A DNA stretch of 64,000 nucleotides from Streptomyces sp. NWU339 (GTDB lineage: Bacteria > Actinomycetota > Actinomycetes > Streptomycetales > Streptomycetaceae), in assembly GCF_003143855.1 (NCBI RefSeq), contig NZ_QFRK01000001.1, forward strand, positions 385,614 through 449,613, read 5' to 3'. Below are positions 45,806 through 54,798 of the stretch, piece after piece. Every line of letters starts with the position of its first letter. Within the stretch, counting starts at the first letter, position 1. A model generated the notes under the pieces. It did no database searches. It saw only the letters and a program-made list of their open reading frames with translations, and was not told where the DNA came from. The position numbers and the translations under genes were made by a program.

Positions 45806-47340
45806 ACGGCACCAGAAGCACGGCGGACGTGCTGCCCGGAACGGATGTAGCAGCGGAGCAGTTGAATCAGCGGGAACTGGAGAACTACCTGTGGGGAGCA
45901 GCGGTCCGGCTCCGGGGACTCATCGACGCTGGTGACTACAAGCAATTCATCTTTCCGCTGCTCTTCTTCAAGCGGATCTGTGACGTGCACGACGAGGAGC
46001 GCGAGCAGGCCCTTGCCGCGTACGACGGGGACGCGGAGATGGCGGCGAAGGAGGAGAACTACCAGTTCCAGATTCCCGACGGTCACCACTGGGCAGACAT
46101 CCGACAGACCCGTTCCGGGCTTGGCTCGGCGCTCGCCAAGGCTATGAAGGCCATCGAAAAGGCTAATCCGGAACAGCTCTTGGGAGTCTTCGGGGATGCC
46201 CAGTGGACGAACACCGAACGGCTCTCGGACGCCACGCTTCGTGACCTGCTGGAACACTTCTCCACGCAGATACTCTCCCTGGCCCGGGTCCCGGAGGACG
46301 AACTCGGCCAAGGGTACGAGTACTTGATCAAGAAGTTCGCGGACGATTCCGGGCACACGGCTCAGGAGTTCTACACGAACCGAACGCTAGTCCGGCTCAT
46401 GACCCGGATGCTCGAACCAGAGCCTGGAGAGACGGTCTACGACCCAACCTGTGGCACGGGCGGCATGCTGGTCACTGCAGCGGCCGAGCTGAAGCGCCAG
46501 GGGAAGGACCATCGGCAACTCACCCTGTACGGGCAAGAGTTTAATGTGATGACCTCCTCGATCGCCCGCATGAACCTCTACTTGCATGGCATTGAGAACT
46601 TTTACATCGAGCGCGGGGACACCCTCGGCGAACCACTGTTCTTCGAAGGCGACGGGCTGCGGCGCTTCGACGTGGTACTCGCCAACCCCCCCTACTCGAT
46701 CAAGCAGTGGAATCGCCGGCTCTTCGCCAAGGACCCTTACCAGCGGAACATGTGGGGTGTGCCGCCCCAGGGGAGAGCGGACTACGCGTTCTTCCAGCAC
46801 ATCGCCGCCTCACTGCACCCTGAAACGGGCCGGTGTGCCATCCTCTTCCCCCACGGTGTGCTCTCCCGGGAGGACGAGCGGGCCATGCGGGAGAAGCTGA
46901 TCGAGTCCGATCTTCTGGAGTGTGTACTGGGACTCGGTCCGGGGCTCTTCTACAACTCGCCGATGGAAGCATGCGTAGTGGTTTTGCGCACCCGGAAACG
47001 ACCAGAGCGGAAGGGAAAGGTCCTTTTCATTGACGCGGCGCACCTGTTTGAGCGGGTGCGAGGCCAGTCATTCCTGAGCGAAGATCACATTGCGGAAATT
47101 TTGGCTGCGTATCACGGGTGCCAGAACATCAACGGATTTACCCAAGACATGGATAAGGATGCGCTGCTCAGCAGGGGGTCCGACCTGGCGATAAACCGCA
47201 TCGTGGGTACGCGGTCGTCGGAGAGTACGAGCGACGGACAGGTGCCGCTGCAACAAGCCCTTACTGAATGGGACGTACACGCCGCCAACACGGCTCGTCA
47301 CCTGGCCGGACTGATCGCGCAGTTGAAGGGAGGGGAGTGA
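45802..47340 (+). CDS. hsdM: Type I restriction-modification methyltransferase subunit HsdM, second copy
   Basis: A 512-residue paralog of the first HsdM with the same layout: N-terminal helical domain (LWGAAVRLRGLIDAGDYKQF), motif I DPTCGTGGML (about residue 214) and motif IV NPPY (about residue 295). Both copies keep all catalytic residues I can see. It overlaps the first copy by 4 bases and hsdS by 4 bases (GTGA), so all are translated together. A type I methylase normally uses two identical M subunits, so this points to an M-M'-S complex or to alternative methylases. Confidence 0.95.
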   Translation: MNGTRSTADVLPGTDVAAEQLNQRELENYLWGAAVRLRGLIDAGDYKQFIFPLLFFKRICDVHDEEREQALAAYDGDAEMAAKEENYQFQIPDGHHWADIRQTRSGLGSALAKAMKAIEKANPEQLLGVFGDAQWTNTERLSDATLRDLLEHFSTQILSLARVPEDELGQGYEYLIKKFADDSGHTAQEFYTNRTLVRLMTRMLEPEPGETVYDPTCGTGGMLVTAAAELKRQGKDHRQLTLYGQEFNVMTSSIARMNLYLHGIENFYIERGDTLGEPLFFEGDGLRRFDVVLANPPYSIKQWNRRLFAKDPYQRNMWGVPPQGRADYAFFQHIAASLHPETGRCAILFPHGVLSREDERAMREKLIESDLLECVLGLGPGLFYNSPMEACVVVLRTRKRPERKGKVLFIDAAHLFERVRGQSFLSEDHIAEILAAYHGCQNINGFTQDMDKDALLSRGSDLAINRIVGTRSSESTSDGQVPLQQALTEWDVHAANTARHLAGLIAQLKGGE

Positions 47341-48554
47341 AGGTGCAGGAGGAGGCTTGGCGTACGGTACGGTTCGGCTCGCTTGTGCGACAGGTGAAGG
47401 ACTCGACAAATCCCGTGCAAGACGGGTTGGAGCGGTTTGTGGCGGGCGAGCATATGGACTCCCGGCAGCTGCACATCACCCGCTGGGGAGAGGTGAAGGG
47501 GAGTTCCCTTGGCCCTGCGTTCCACCGCAGGTTCCGTCCCGGTCAGGTGCTCTACGGATCCCGGCGGACCTATCTACGCAAGGTCGCCTATGCCGAGTTC
47601 GAGGGGGTCTGCGCGAACACCACGTTCGTGATGGAAAGCGCCGATCCCGGTGAACTTATCCCGGACATTCTGCCCTTTTTGATGATGGCAGACTCTTTCC
47701 ACCATCATTCGAAGTACTGGTCGCGAGGGTCAGTAAACCCCTACGTGAATTGGCCTGACATCGCCAAGTACGAGTTCCTTCTCCCGCCACCGCCCGAGCA
47801 GCGACGAATCGCCGAACTTCTGTGGTCGTTCGAACGCGCCTCGCGGGCGAAGGCCGCAGCGCTTGAGGCCGCGCGGCAGGCAGAGCTCACCGCACTCGCC
47901 GAACTGTACGACGAGTCGGAGTGGCCAGTGCGTCGAGTGGACGAGGTGGGGGAGGTGCAGCTGGGTATGAAACGTGAGCCCAAGGTGCACCAGGGGTCGG
48001 ATCTACGTCCCTATCTCCGTGTCGCAAACGTCGGGGACGATGAGCTGTTCCTGGACGACGTTCTGGAGATGAACTTCGCCCCCTCCGCCTTCGCCAAATA
48101 CGCGCTACGGCCGAAGGATGTGCTGCTCAATGAAGGGCAAAGCCTGGAGTATGTAGGCCGCGCGGCGATGTATCGTGGGGAGATCGAGGACTGCTGTTTC
48201 CAGATGACCCTGCTGCGCTTCCGTGCGAGCGATGAGGTGCTACCAGAGTTCGCTCTCGGCTGGTTCCGCCGCTGCCAGCGCCTCGGGGCATTCGCCCGGG
48301 TAGCCAAGCGCACCACATCCATGGCTCACCTTCCTGCTGGCCTCCTCTCGGCGCAGCCGATCCCCGTCCCCCCTCTCTCTGTCCAGCAACGCGTCGTCGA
48401 GCGGCTCGAAGCCGCCCGGGGGCTACGCACCGCCCTCGTCGAGGACCTGACACAGACGCGTAATCTGATGCAACGCACCTTGAACGTGCTGTTGCAAGGC
48501 CCGGGCGCGTCGGCAGACAGGGCGATAGTTGCGGGCGCCGATGGCATCAAGTAA
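47337..48554 (+). CDS. hsdS: Type I restriction-modification specificity subunit HsdS
   Basis: A DNA-recognition subunit of about 405 residues with two target-recognition domains. Each is followed by a long conserved helix: residues about 150-190 (PPPPEQRRIAELLWSFERA then RAKAAALEAARQAEL) and near the C-terminus (PPLSVQQRVVERLEAARGL then TRNLMQRTLNVLL). GTG 47337 overlaps the hsdM stop. GTG 47343 has the better-spaced GGGAGG and may be the actual start. The two halves are complete, so a bipartite recognition sequence is expected. No in-frame TTA. Confidence 0.93.
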   Translation: MKVQEEAWRTVRFGSLVRQVKDSTNPVQDGLERFVAGEHMDSRQLHITRWGEVKGSSLGPAFHRRFRPGQVLYGSRRTYLRKVAYAEFEGVCANTTFVMESADPGELIPDILPFLMMADSFHHHSKYWSRGSVNPYVNWPDIAKYEFLLPPPPEQRRIAELLWSFERASRAKAAALEAARQAELTALAELYDESEWPVRRVDEVGEVQLGMKREPKVHQGSDLRPYLRVANVGDDELFLDDVLEMNFAPSAFAKYALRPKDVLLNEGQSLEYVGRAAMYRGEIEDCCFQMTLLRFRASDEVLPEFALGWFRRCQRLGAFARVAKRTTSMAHLPAGLLSAQPIPVPPLSVQQRVVERLEAARGLRTALVEDLTQTRNLMQRTLNVLLQGPGASADRAIVAGADGIK

Positions 48555-48578
48555 GGCGCGGATGAGGGGCATCTGAGG

Positions 48579-51548
48579 GTGAGTGAGGGGCGGGGAATGT
48601 TTAGCGAGAAGGACACGGTCCAGGCGTTCGTCACTGACCGGCTCACTGCCCTGCCGGAGCTCGCGTGGATCCAGCAGGACACTCAACGGGATCGGGCCGA
48701 GCAGGACGTTCTCGTCGAGTCCGAGCTGCGCGACGCTCTGATCCGTCTCAACCCGACCATCTCGGCCGACCCCGATCTCGCCGACGAGGTGCTCTACCGG
48801 CTCACCGCGTTGATCCGGTCCGCACGGGGCGAAGGCATAGTCAAGGCCAATGAGGACTTCCGCTCCTGGCTACTCGGCGAAAAGTCGATGCCGTTCGGGC
48901 CGGACCACGAGCATGTCGCCATTCATCTGGTCGACTTCGACGAGCCGGCCCGTAACCGCTACCACATCAGCACAGAGGTCACTTTCTGCCGCGGTGCGAC
49001 CCGTCGCCGTTTCGATCATGTGCTTTGGGTCAACGGGATTCCCCTGGTCGTGGGCGAGACGAAGTCCGCCACGCGCGCCGGCATAACGTGGGCAGACGGT
49101 GCCCTCCAACTCGACGGCTACCAGGACAACGTGCCGGAGTTCTTCGTCCCCAACGCCCTGTGTTTCGCCACTGATGGACGCGACCTACGCTACGGCAGTC
49201 TCCGGCTACCCCTTCACCTCTGGAGCCCTTGGTGGTCTCCGGGGCTGCGGGAGCAGCATCCCGAGCCCGGCCGCGAGTACCTCCGGCAGGCCGTCGACGG
49301 TCTGCTGAACCCGTTAACGGTTCTGGACATCATCCGGAACTTCACCGTTTACAGCACTGACGACCGTCACCGGAAGATCAAGAACGTCTGCCGCTATCAG
49401 CAGTACGAAGCTGGCCGGCGGATGGCCGACCGGGCCGCTGCTGCAGCGCAGGATCCAGACGCGCCCCGACAGGGACTGGTGTGGCACTTCCAGGGCTCCG
49501 GCAAGTCCCTACTGATGGTTTTCACGGCTCAGGCACTGCGCACCGATCCACGCACCGGAGCTCCCACTGTGCTGATCGTGGTGGACCGGCTGGACCTGGA
49601 TACCCAGATCACCTCCACCTTCGGCGCCTCGGACATCCCGAACGTGGTCACGGCGGGCTCCGGCGACAATCTCGGGATCATGCTCGCGACGGGCCAACGG
49701 AAGATCATCGTCACCACCATCCACAAGTTCCAGAATCTGGACCGGGTCCTGTCCACTCGCCGTGACATCATCTGCCTTGTCGATGAGGCGCACCGCACCC
49801 AGGACCGGGACCTGGGGCAGAAGATGCGCGACGCCCTGCCCGGCGCCGTCTTCTTCGGACTGACCGGCACCCCGATCAACCGAACCGACGTCAACACCTT
49901 CAAAACGTTCGGCTACGAGAAGGATCCCGGACGCTACCTCTCGCGGTACACCCAGGCTGACTCGCTGCGTGACGGGACGACGCTTCCGCTGCACTTCGAG
50001 CCTCGTGACGCGCGTTTCCGGATCGACGGGGAGGTCATAGACGCCGAGTTCGAGAAGCTCGCCGAGCGGCTCACCCCACGCGAGAAGGCCGCCATGGCCA
50101 ACCGGGCCGCCCGTATGGGGGCGTTGATCAAGGGTAGTGAGCGCATTCGCATGGTGTGCGAGGACATCGCGCGACACTTCCAGGAGAAGGTGGAGCCCGA
50201 AGGCTTCAAAGCACAGGTGGTGGTCTTCGACCAAGAGGCGTGCGTCCGTTACAAGAAGCATCTGGATGCGGTACTAGGGCCGAAGACCAGCGAGGTCGTG
50301 ATGTCCACTCAAGGGCAGCCTCAGGAGATCCAGGAGCGCTTCGGGCGGGACAAGGACGAGGAGGCGGCGCTGCTGGACCGCTTCCGTGACCCAGACGATC
50401 CGCTCAAGATCCTCATCGTGACGGCGAAACTGCTCACCGGATTCGACGCCCCGATCGTGCAGACGATGTATCTGGACAAGGTCATGCGTGACCACACGCT
50501 GCTTCAGGCCGTCTGCCGGGTCAATCGCCCGTACCGGCGTCCGGGCAGTGAGCAGGCAAAGTCGCACGGCCTGATCGTGGACTACCTCGGCGTCTTTGCC
50601 CGCCTGGGGCAAGCGATGCGTTTCGACGAGCGGGCCGTCGAGCGTGCGGTGACCAATATCAAGGAGTTGCGGGACCAGTTCCCCGATGCTCTGCGTAAAT
50701 GTCTGGACTTTTTCCCCGGAGTGGATCGTGCTGAGGACGGCTACGAGGCTCTGTTCACGGCTCAGGACAAGCTTCCCGATGACGGGACACGAGAGGCGTT
50801 CGCAGAAAAGTTCGCCCGGCTGTCCCGTCTGTGGGAAGCGCTGGCCCCGGACCCGAAACTGAGCAAACACGTCGACGACTACCGTTGGCTGGTGAAAGTG
50901 CACCAGTCCGTACGGCCTAGCAACGCCACGAGCCCTCTGTTGTGGCAGGTGCTCGGTCCCAAAACGCGCGAGCTGGTCAACGCCCATATCCACGCGGATG
51001 TGCCACCCGAACGGCTCGAGACACTCATCATCGACGCCAGGATGGCTGAGTACTTGCAGCGCGTCCCCGACAGGGGGATCCGGCAGCTTGAGCCCCGGCT
51101 TCAGGACCGGCTGGGCCGTCGCCGCGGTGAGCCGCGCTTCGACTCCCTGGCACAGAAGCTGGAGCGACTGCGTCAGCAGTACGAGACGGGTCAGCTGGTG
51201 AGCCGAGAGTATCTCTACCAGCTGCTGGACCTCGCGGAACAGACCGCGCGGGCAGAGGCCCAGGCAGAGGCTGAAGTGAAGGAGCAGGACCCGAGGGAAC
51301 AGGGCAAGTACGCACTCACCCGGCTGTTTGAGTCGTCCCGCTCAGAGGGCACACCCGTGGCGGTCACGAAGCTCGTCGAGGAGATCGACAACATCGTCGA
51401 CGCGGTGCGCTTCCCGGGATGGCAGCACACGGCGGGTGGTGAGCGCGAAGTGAAGAAGGCGCTGCGCCGCACGCTGGTGCGCTACCAACTGCAACGAGAT
51501 GAAGAGCTCTTCCAGAAGGCGTACGACTACATCCGGCAGTACTACTGA
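48579..51548 (+). CDS. hsdR: Type I restriction endonuclease subunit HsdR
   Basis: A 989-residue translocase/nuclease. The N-terminal PD-(D/E)XK nuclease shows RFDHVLWVNGIPLVVGETK (Glu near 160). SF2 helicase motifs follow: Walker A HFQGSGKSLLM (about 305), DEAH in CLVDEAHRTQD (about 402), TGTPINRTD, and motif VI QAVCRVNRPYR. A C-terminal helical domain completes the family length. Start GTG 48579 is used; ATG 48597 with a GGGGCGGGG ribosome-binding site is an alternative. Codon 246 is TTA (49314-49316), so full translation needs the bldA tRNA, whereas the modification genes have none. Confidence 0.95.
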   Translation: MSEGRGMFSEKDTVQAFVTDRLTALPELAWIQQDTQRDRAEQDVLVESELRDALIRLNPTISADPDLADEVLYRLTALIRSARGEGIVKANEDFRSWLLGEKSMPFGPDHEHVAIHLVDFDEPARNRYHISTEVTFCRGATRRRFDHVLWVNGIPLVVGETKSATRAGITWADGALQLDGYQDNVPEFFVPNALCFATDGRDLRYGSLRLPLHLWSPWWSPGLREQHPEPGREYLRQAVDGLLNPLTVLDIIRNFTVYSTDDRHRKIKNVCRYQQYEAGRRMADRAAAAAQDPDAPRQGLVWHFQGSGKSLLMVFTAQALRTDPRTGAPTVLIVVDRLDLDTQITSTFGASDIPNVVTAGSGDNLGIMLATGQRKIIVTTIHKFQNLDRVLSTRRDIICLVDEAHRTQDRDLGQKMRDALPGAVFFGLTGTPINRTDVNTFKTFGYEKDPGRYLSRYTQADSLRDGTTLPLHFEPRDARFRIDGEVIDAEFEKLAERLTPREKAAMANRAARMGALIKGSERIRMVCEDIARHFQEKVEPEGFKAQVVVFDQEACVRYKKHLDAVLGPKTSEVVMSTQGQPQEIQERFGRDKDEEAALLDRFRDPDDPLKILIVTAKLLTGFDAPIVQTMYLDKVMRDHTLLQAVCRVNRPYRRPGSEQAKSHGLIVDYLGVFARLGQAMRFDERAVERAVTNIKELRDQFPDALRKCLDFFPGVDRAEDGYEALFTAQDKLPDDGTREAFAEKFARLSRLWEALAPDPKLSKHVDDYRWLVKVHQSVRPSNATSPLLWQVLGPKTRELVNAHIHADVPPERLETLIIDARMAEYLQRVPDRGIRQLEPRLQDRLGRRRGEPRFDSLAQKLERLRQQYETGQLVSREYLYQLLDLAEQTARAEAQAEAEVKEQDPREQGKYALTRLFESSRSEGTPVAVTKLVEEIDNIVDAVRFPGWQHTAGGEREVKKALRRTLVRYQLQRDEELFQKAYDYIRQYY

Positions 51549-51670
51549 GGTGGCCCTCGGATCATGACCCATCGGATGTCAGTGCTCGGCCGTATTGTGC
51601 CACCAGGCATAGATTTCACCCGCACCTCCCAGGCCGGCACTCAGCCCAGACGCGAGAGGAGGCGATCGTC

Positions 51671-52909
51671 ATGACCCCGGCTCACGATCTGCGAGCCTCG
51701 GCGACCCGACCTACCGTCGTGACCGTGCGCGAAGCTCTCGCCCAGCTCCGCGACGGACAGCTACGCCAGGCGTCCGAGCCGTCCAGCAACGCGGAATGGT
51801 CAGACCACCATAAGCACGTGCTACTCGACTCCGTCCTCCGCGGCTGGCCAATCGGCACACTACTCGTAGCGCGTGAAGCAGATGGATCGAGAGTCCTGCT
51901 GGACGGTCAGCGACGCCTGGCAGCGCTTGAGGAATTCGTACGCGGCGACCTATTGGTCGACGGTAGACTCGCCCCTCCTGCCCGTGCCCTGCGGGAATCC
52001 GATGGAAAGACATACGACGCTCTGCCCCAGGGCCTGCGTACGGCGATCGACGACTACCCACTAGTGCTCCTTGAGCTCAACGAACTACCACCCGCCGAGT
52101 TGCGAACCGCCGTGCTGCGACTCAACGCCGAAGCCGGACTGACCGAAACGGGCCGCAAGCTCGTCGAATCGGGTTCGTTCGGTGAGCAAATCCGGGGCCT
52201 CGTGGCTGCGGCAGCCGACTGGGGCCTGGGGGAAGAGCGCGTCGGTTTCGGGAACGTCGGTCTGGCCTACGAGGATGTGATCAGTAGGGTGCTGGTCGCC
52301 GCAGAAGCTGGCAGCGTCCAGGCCGCAGCAGTCGGCAGCGAGCAACTCAATCATCGGCTGCGCTCTGGTGACGCGGTGGCCGACCACACCCGAGAAGAGG
52401 TGGCTGGCGCTCTCAAAGGGTTGCTGTCGCTGCCTGCACTCGACTTGCCAGCCGTTCGGTTCACCAAACCGACTCTACTGAGCTGGATGCTCGTGATGGT
52501 TCGGGCCCGGCGCGCGTTCGGTGCCGGCGCCGAACACCACCTCGGTTTTCTCCTCGAATGGCTAGAGCCGGAACGCCGGAGGCGAGCCGCCGAGCTCGGG
52601 CCGGGAGCAACTCCGCCGCTCAGGACCACTTTCCGTGAACTGCCGTACGATGCCCTGCTCGAGCGGTTCAACGAAGTGGCAGCGGTCGGCGCGCACACAC
52701 CCGAATCGACAGTGCTGCGGGATGCGATCGCCTGGCTATTCCTTGTGGCCACAGGAGGCGCCCCATCGCGCCGGGCTTCCCCCGTTCCGGACGTGCTGCG
52801 CATGTATGCGGCGCTGACTAACGCAAATGACGCGCCATTCACAGAAGACAGGATCGATCAAGTGCTCTGGGAAGACGGAGTGCTGAAGTCCTGGGGGGAG
52901 TGGAGTTGA
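51671..52909 (+). CDS. DUF262 domain protein, first gene of a putative defence pair
   Basis: A 412-residue protein with an N-terminal DUF262 (ParB/sulfiredoxin-like) domain: WPIGTLLVAREADGSRVLLD, then the core DGQRRLAALEEF (about residues 78-89) and LNELPPAELRTAVLRLN. It lacks the DUF1524 HNH half found in GmrSD and SspE effectors; the C-terminal 250 residues are helical and unassigned. DUF262 domains bind or hydrolyse nucleotides in anti-phage systems. It lies 120 bases after hsdR and overlaps the AAA/TOPRIM gene by 10 bases. ATG 51671 follows GAGAGGAGG. Confidence 0.78.
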   Translation: MTPAHDLRASATRPTVVTVREALAQLRDGQLRQASEPSSNAEWSDHHKHVLLDSVLRGWPIGTLLVAREADGSRVLLDGQRRLAALEEFVRGDLLVDGRLAPPARALRESDGKTYDALPQGLRTAIDDYPLVLLELNELPPAELRTAVLRLNAEAGLTETGRKLVESGSFGEQIRGLVAAAADWGLGEERVGFGNVGLAYEDVISRVLVAAEAGSVQAAAVGSEQLNHRLRSGDAVADHTREEVAGALKGLLSLPALDLPAVRFTKPTLLSWMLVMVRARRAFGAGAEHHLGFLLEWLEPERRRRAAELGPGATPPLRTTFRELPYDALLERFNEVAAVGAHTPESTVLRDAIAWLFLVATGGAPSRRASPVPDVLRMYAALTNANDAPFTEDRIDQVLWEDGVLKSWGEWS

Positions 52910-54384
52910 GCCGGGACGCTGAGGATGAGGAGGTCCTCCGCCGGGCCCAGATCGAGGATCAGTACCGCAAACTGGCCAGGGGCCAAGTACGTTCGCCGCT
53001 GCGTAAGGTCGAAATCAATGGGCACGCCCACCTCGGGTCGTTGACCGCTGAGATGGCGCCAGGCGTCACACTCCTGTGCGGGGTGAGCGGCGCAGGAAAG
53101 ACACAGTTCCTAAGAACACTCGCACGGCATCTGCGGCGGCAGGCCCCTTCGGATGGATTGTCGCACCCCACTGCCGTACGAATGACGGGCCAGTCACGGC
53201 ACCAGAAGAGCGACCGCAACGGACCGGCGACAGGCGACGTGGAGCTCGCTGACGCTAAGGCCCCGTGTGTATACATCGACACCGCGCGGGAATGCTTCGA
53301 TGTGCTGACCCAGGTAAGCCGAATTCCTGCGCACGAGCTCGAAAGCGAGCGTGCCACGGCCGAGAAGGCACCCCGCAGTGCCTGGTTCGACCATGCGTTG
53401 GGCACCATCATGGGACGCCCGTATGACCTGGCTACACACCAGGAGCTGGACCGCCGCTCCCCCGCCTCCGGCGAGCCACCCACCTGGTTCTACTACGAGC
53501 TCAGTCGACACGGCGAAACCTACGGGCCGGGGCAGATGAGCTTGGGCGAGCTCGCAGCCTGTGTCATCTTGCGCGCTCTGCGTGGAGTGGCGCGCGGCAG
53601 CATCGTGCTGCTCGACGAACCCGAGAACTTCCTATCTCCTCGCGCGCGCGAACGGCTACTCGACATCATCGTCGCCCGCGCGGTCAAAATGGAACTTTCG
53701 GTCGTCCTCGCCTCGCACTCACCGGAGTTCGCCTACCGCCTACCCAACACGTCTCTGCGCACCCTGGAGCGTGGCGTGGGCGCCACAGCTCAGGCAACCA
53801 TCTCGGCTGGCGCCATTCCTGCTCAGGTCAGCCGGAAGCTAGGCATGGCTCCGCGGACCGAGGCAGTACTGCTAGTCGAGGACCGCTTCGCCCGAATGAT
53901 GTTGGAGGAGTTGCTCCGCTGCCACTTGCCGGAGTTGGCCCCCCATCTGCGTGTGCAGGATGTTCGTGGGGCTGACACCGTCGCAACCGTCGCACGTGTT
54001 CTGGGACCGACGAGACCTGCTGTGGCATTTCTTGGCGTACTGGACGGAGATACACGCTCCGAAGCGGGTCGTCAGGGGGAATGGCTGGAGTACCTGCCGG
54101 GCCACCACGACCCCGAGTTAGTCGTTATGCAAATGCTCCAGTTGCGCACGGGAGCGGCAGCCAGTGAGCTCGGGGTGGCGGAGGAGGCCCTGAAGCGCGC
54201 ACTGGAAGAAGCACACGTCCACAACATTCACGACCAGCCTGCCGTCGTGAGCGATCACACGGGTGTGGACGAGGTTCGACTGGTCTCCTTCGCGGTGCGC
54301 AGAATCCGCTCTGTTCCGGATTTCCGTAGGGACACCGATCGACTCATGGAACGGATCCGCACACTCGTCGCCCCTTCTCCGTGA
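52900..54384 (+). CDS. AAA ATPase with C-terminal TOPRIM-like domain (OLD/PARIS-like), second gene of a putative defence pair
   Basis: A 494-residue protein. An SMC/OLD-type ATPase has Walker A CGVSGAGKT (about 60-68), signature-like MSLGELAACVILRAL, Walker B GSIVLLDEPENFLSPRA (about 234) and the H-loop VLASHSPEF. From about residue 320, AVLLVEDRFARMMLEELL and FLGVLDGDTRSE provide the conserved Glu and the DxD of a TOPRIM nuclease fold. OLD and PARIS effectors share this order. Start GTG 52900 (or TTG 52906) overlaps the DUF262 gene. Codon 407 is TTA (54118-54120), so translation depends on bldA. Family placement is by motif only. Confidence 0.78.
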   Translation: MELSRDAEDEEVLRRAQIEDQYRKLARGQVRSPLRKVEINGHAHLGSLTAEMAPGVTLLCGVSGAGKTQFLRTLARHLRRQAPSDGLSHPTAVRMTGQSRHQKSDRNGPATGDVELADAKAPCVYIDTARECFDVLTQVSRIPAHELESERATAEKAPRSAWFDHALGTIMGRPYDLATHQELDRRSPASGEPPTWFYYELSRHGETYGPGQMSLGELAACVILRALRGVARGSIVLLDEPENFLSPRARERLLDIIVARAVKMELSVVLASHSPEFAYRLPNTSLRTLERGVGATAQATISAGAIPAQVSRKLGMAPRTEAVLLVEDRFARMMLEELLRCHLPELAPHLRVQDVRGADTVATVARVLGPTRPAVAFLGVLDGDTRSEAGRQGEWLEYLPGHHDPELVVMQMLQLRTGAAASELGVAEEALKRALEEAHVHNIHDQPAVVSDHTGVDEVRLVSFAVRRIRSVPDFRRDTDRLMERIRTLVAPSP

Positions 54385-54798
54385 ATATGACCAACCGGGA
54401 GGCGGAAATGGCTCCTTAATTCCTCGTCTCTTGCATCTAGCATGTACTTGCCCTGAGAGCACTTCGATTCCCTACTCAAGGGCGACGACGCCGTCGGGCG
54501 GAAAGGCGGCATCCGCCTTCTCGAAGAGTCCTTCCCCGCTGCCGTAACCACTCTGATAGGGCGGCTGGGTAGGAAATCGCGGTCTCGGCACAGGCTTTCT
54601 GGTCGAACAGATCCGCCTCAGCCTGTCCACCGATGGCCCCGGTTCCACGCGTAGGATTTCATCGCAGCTCCCAACCCATGGGCAACCGTAAGCGGCGTGG
54701 TTGAGAGTGCCGGCTGCTGATCTGTCAGCCACCACCTTGACGGTGGCTTCGGCAGCCCGGCGAGCACCACACACGCATACGGCAGTGCCGCCTTGGTG
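54385..54798. other. Gene-free region between the defence pair and the WhiB-like gene
   Basis: In these 414 bases I see only short ORFs with poor codon use, no repeats and no clear hairpin. It is the 3' flank of both converging transcripts. Confidence 0.5.
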
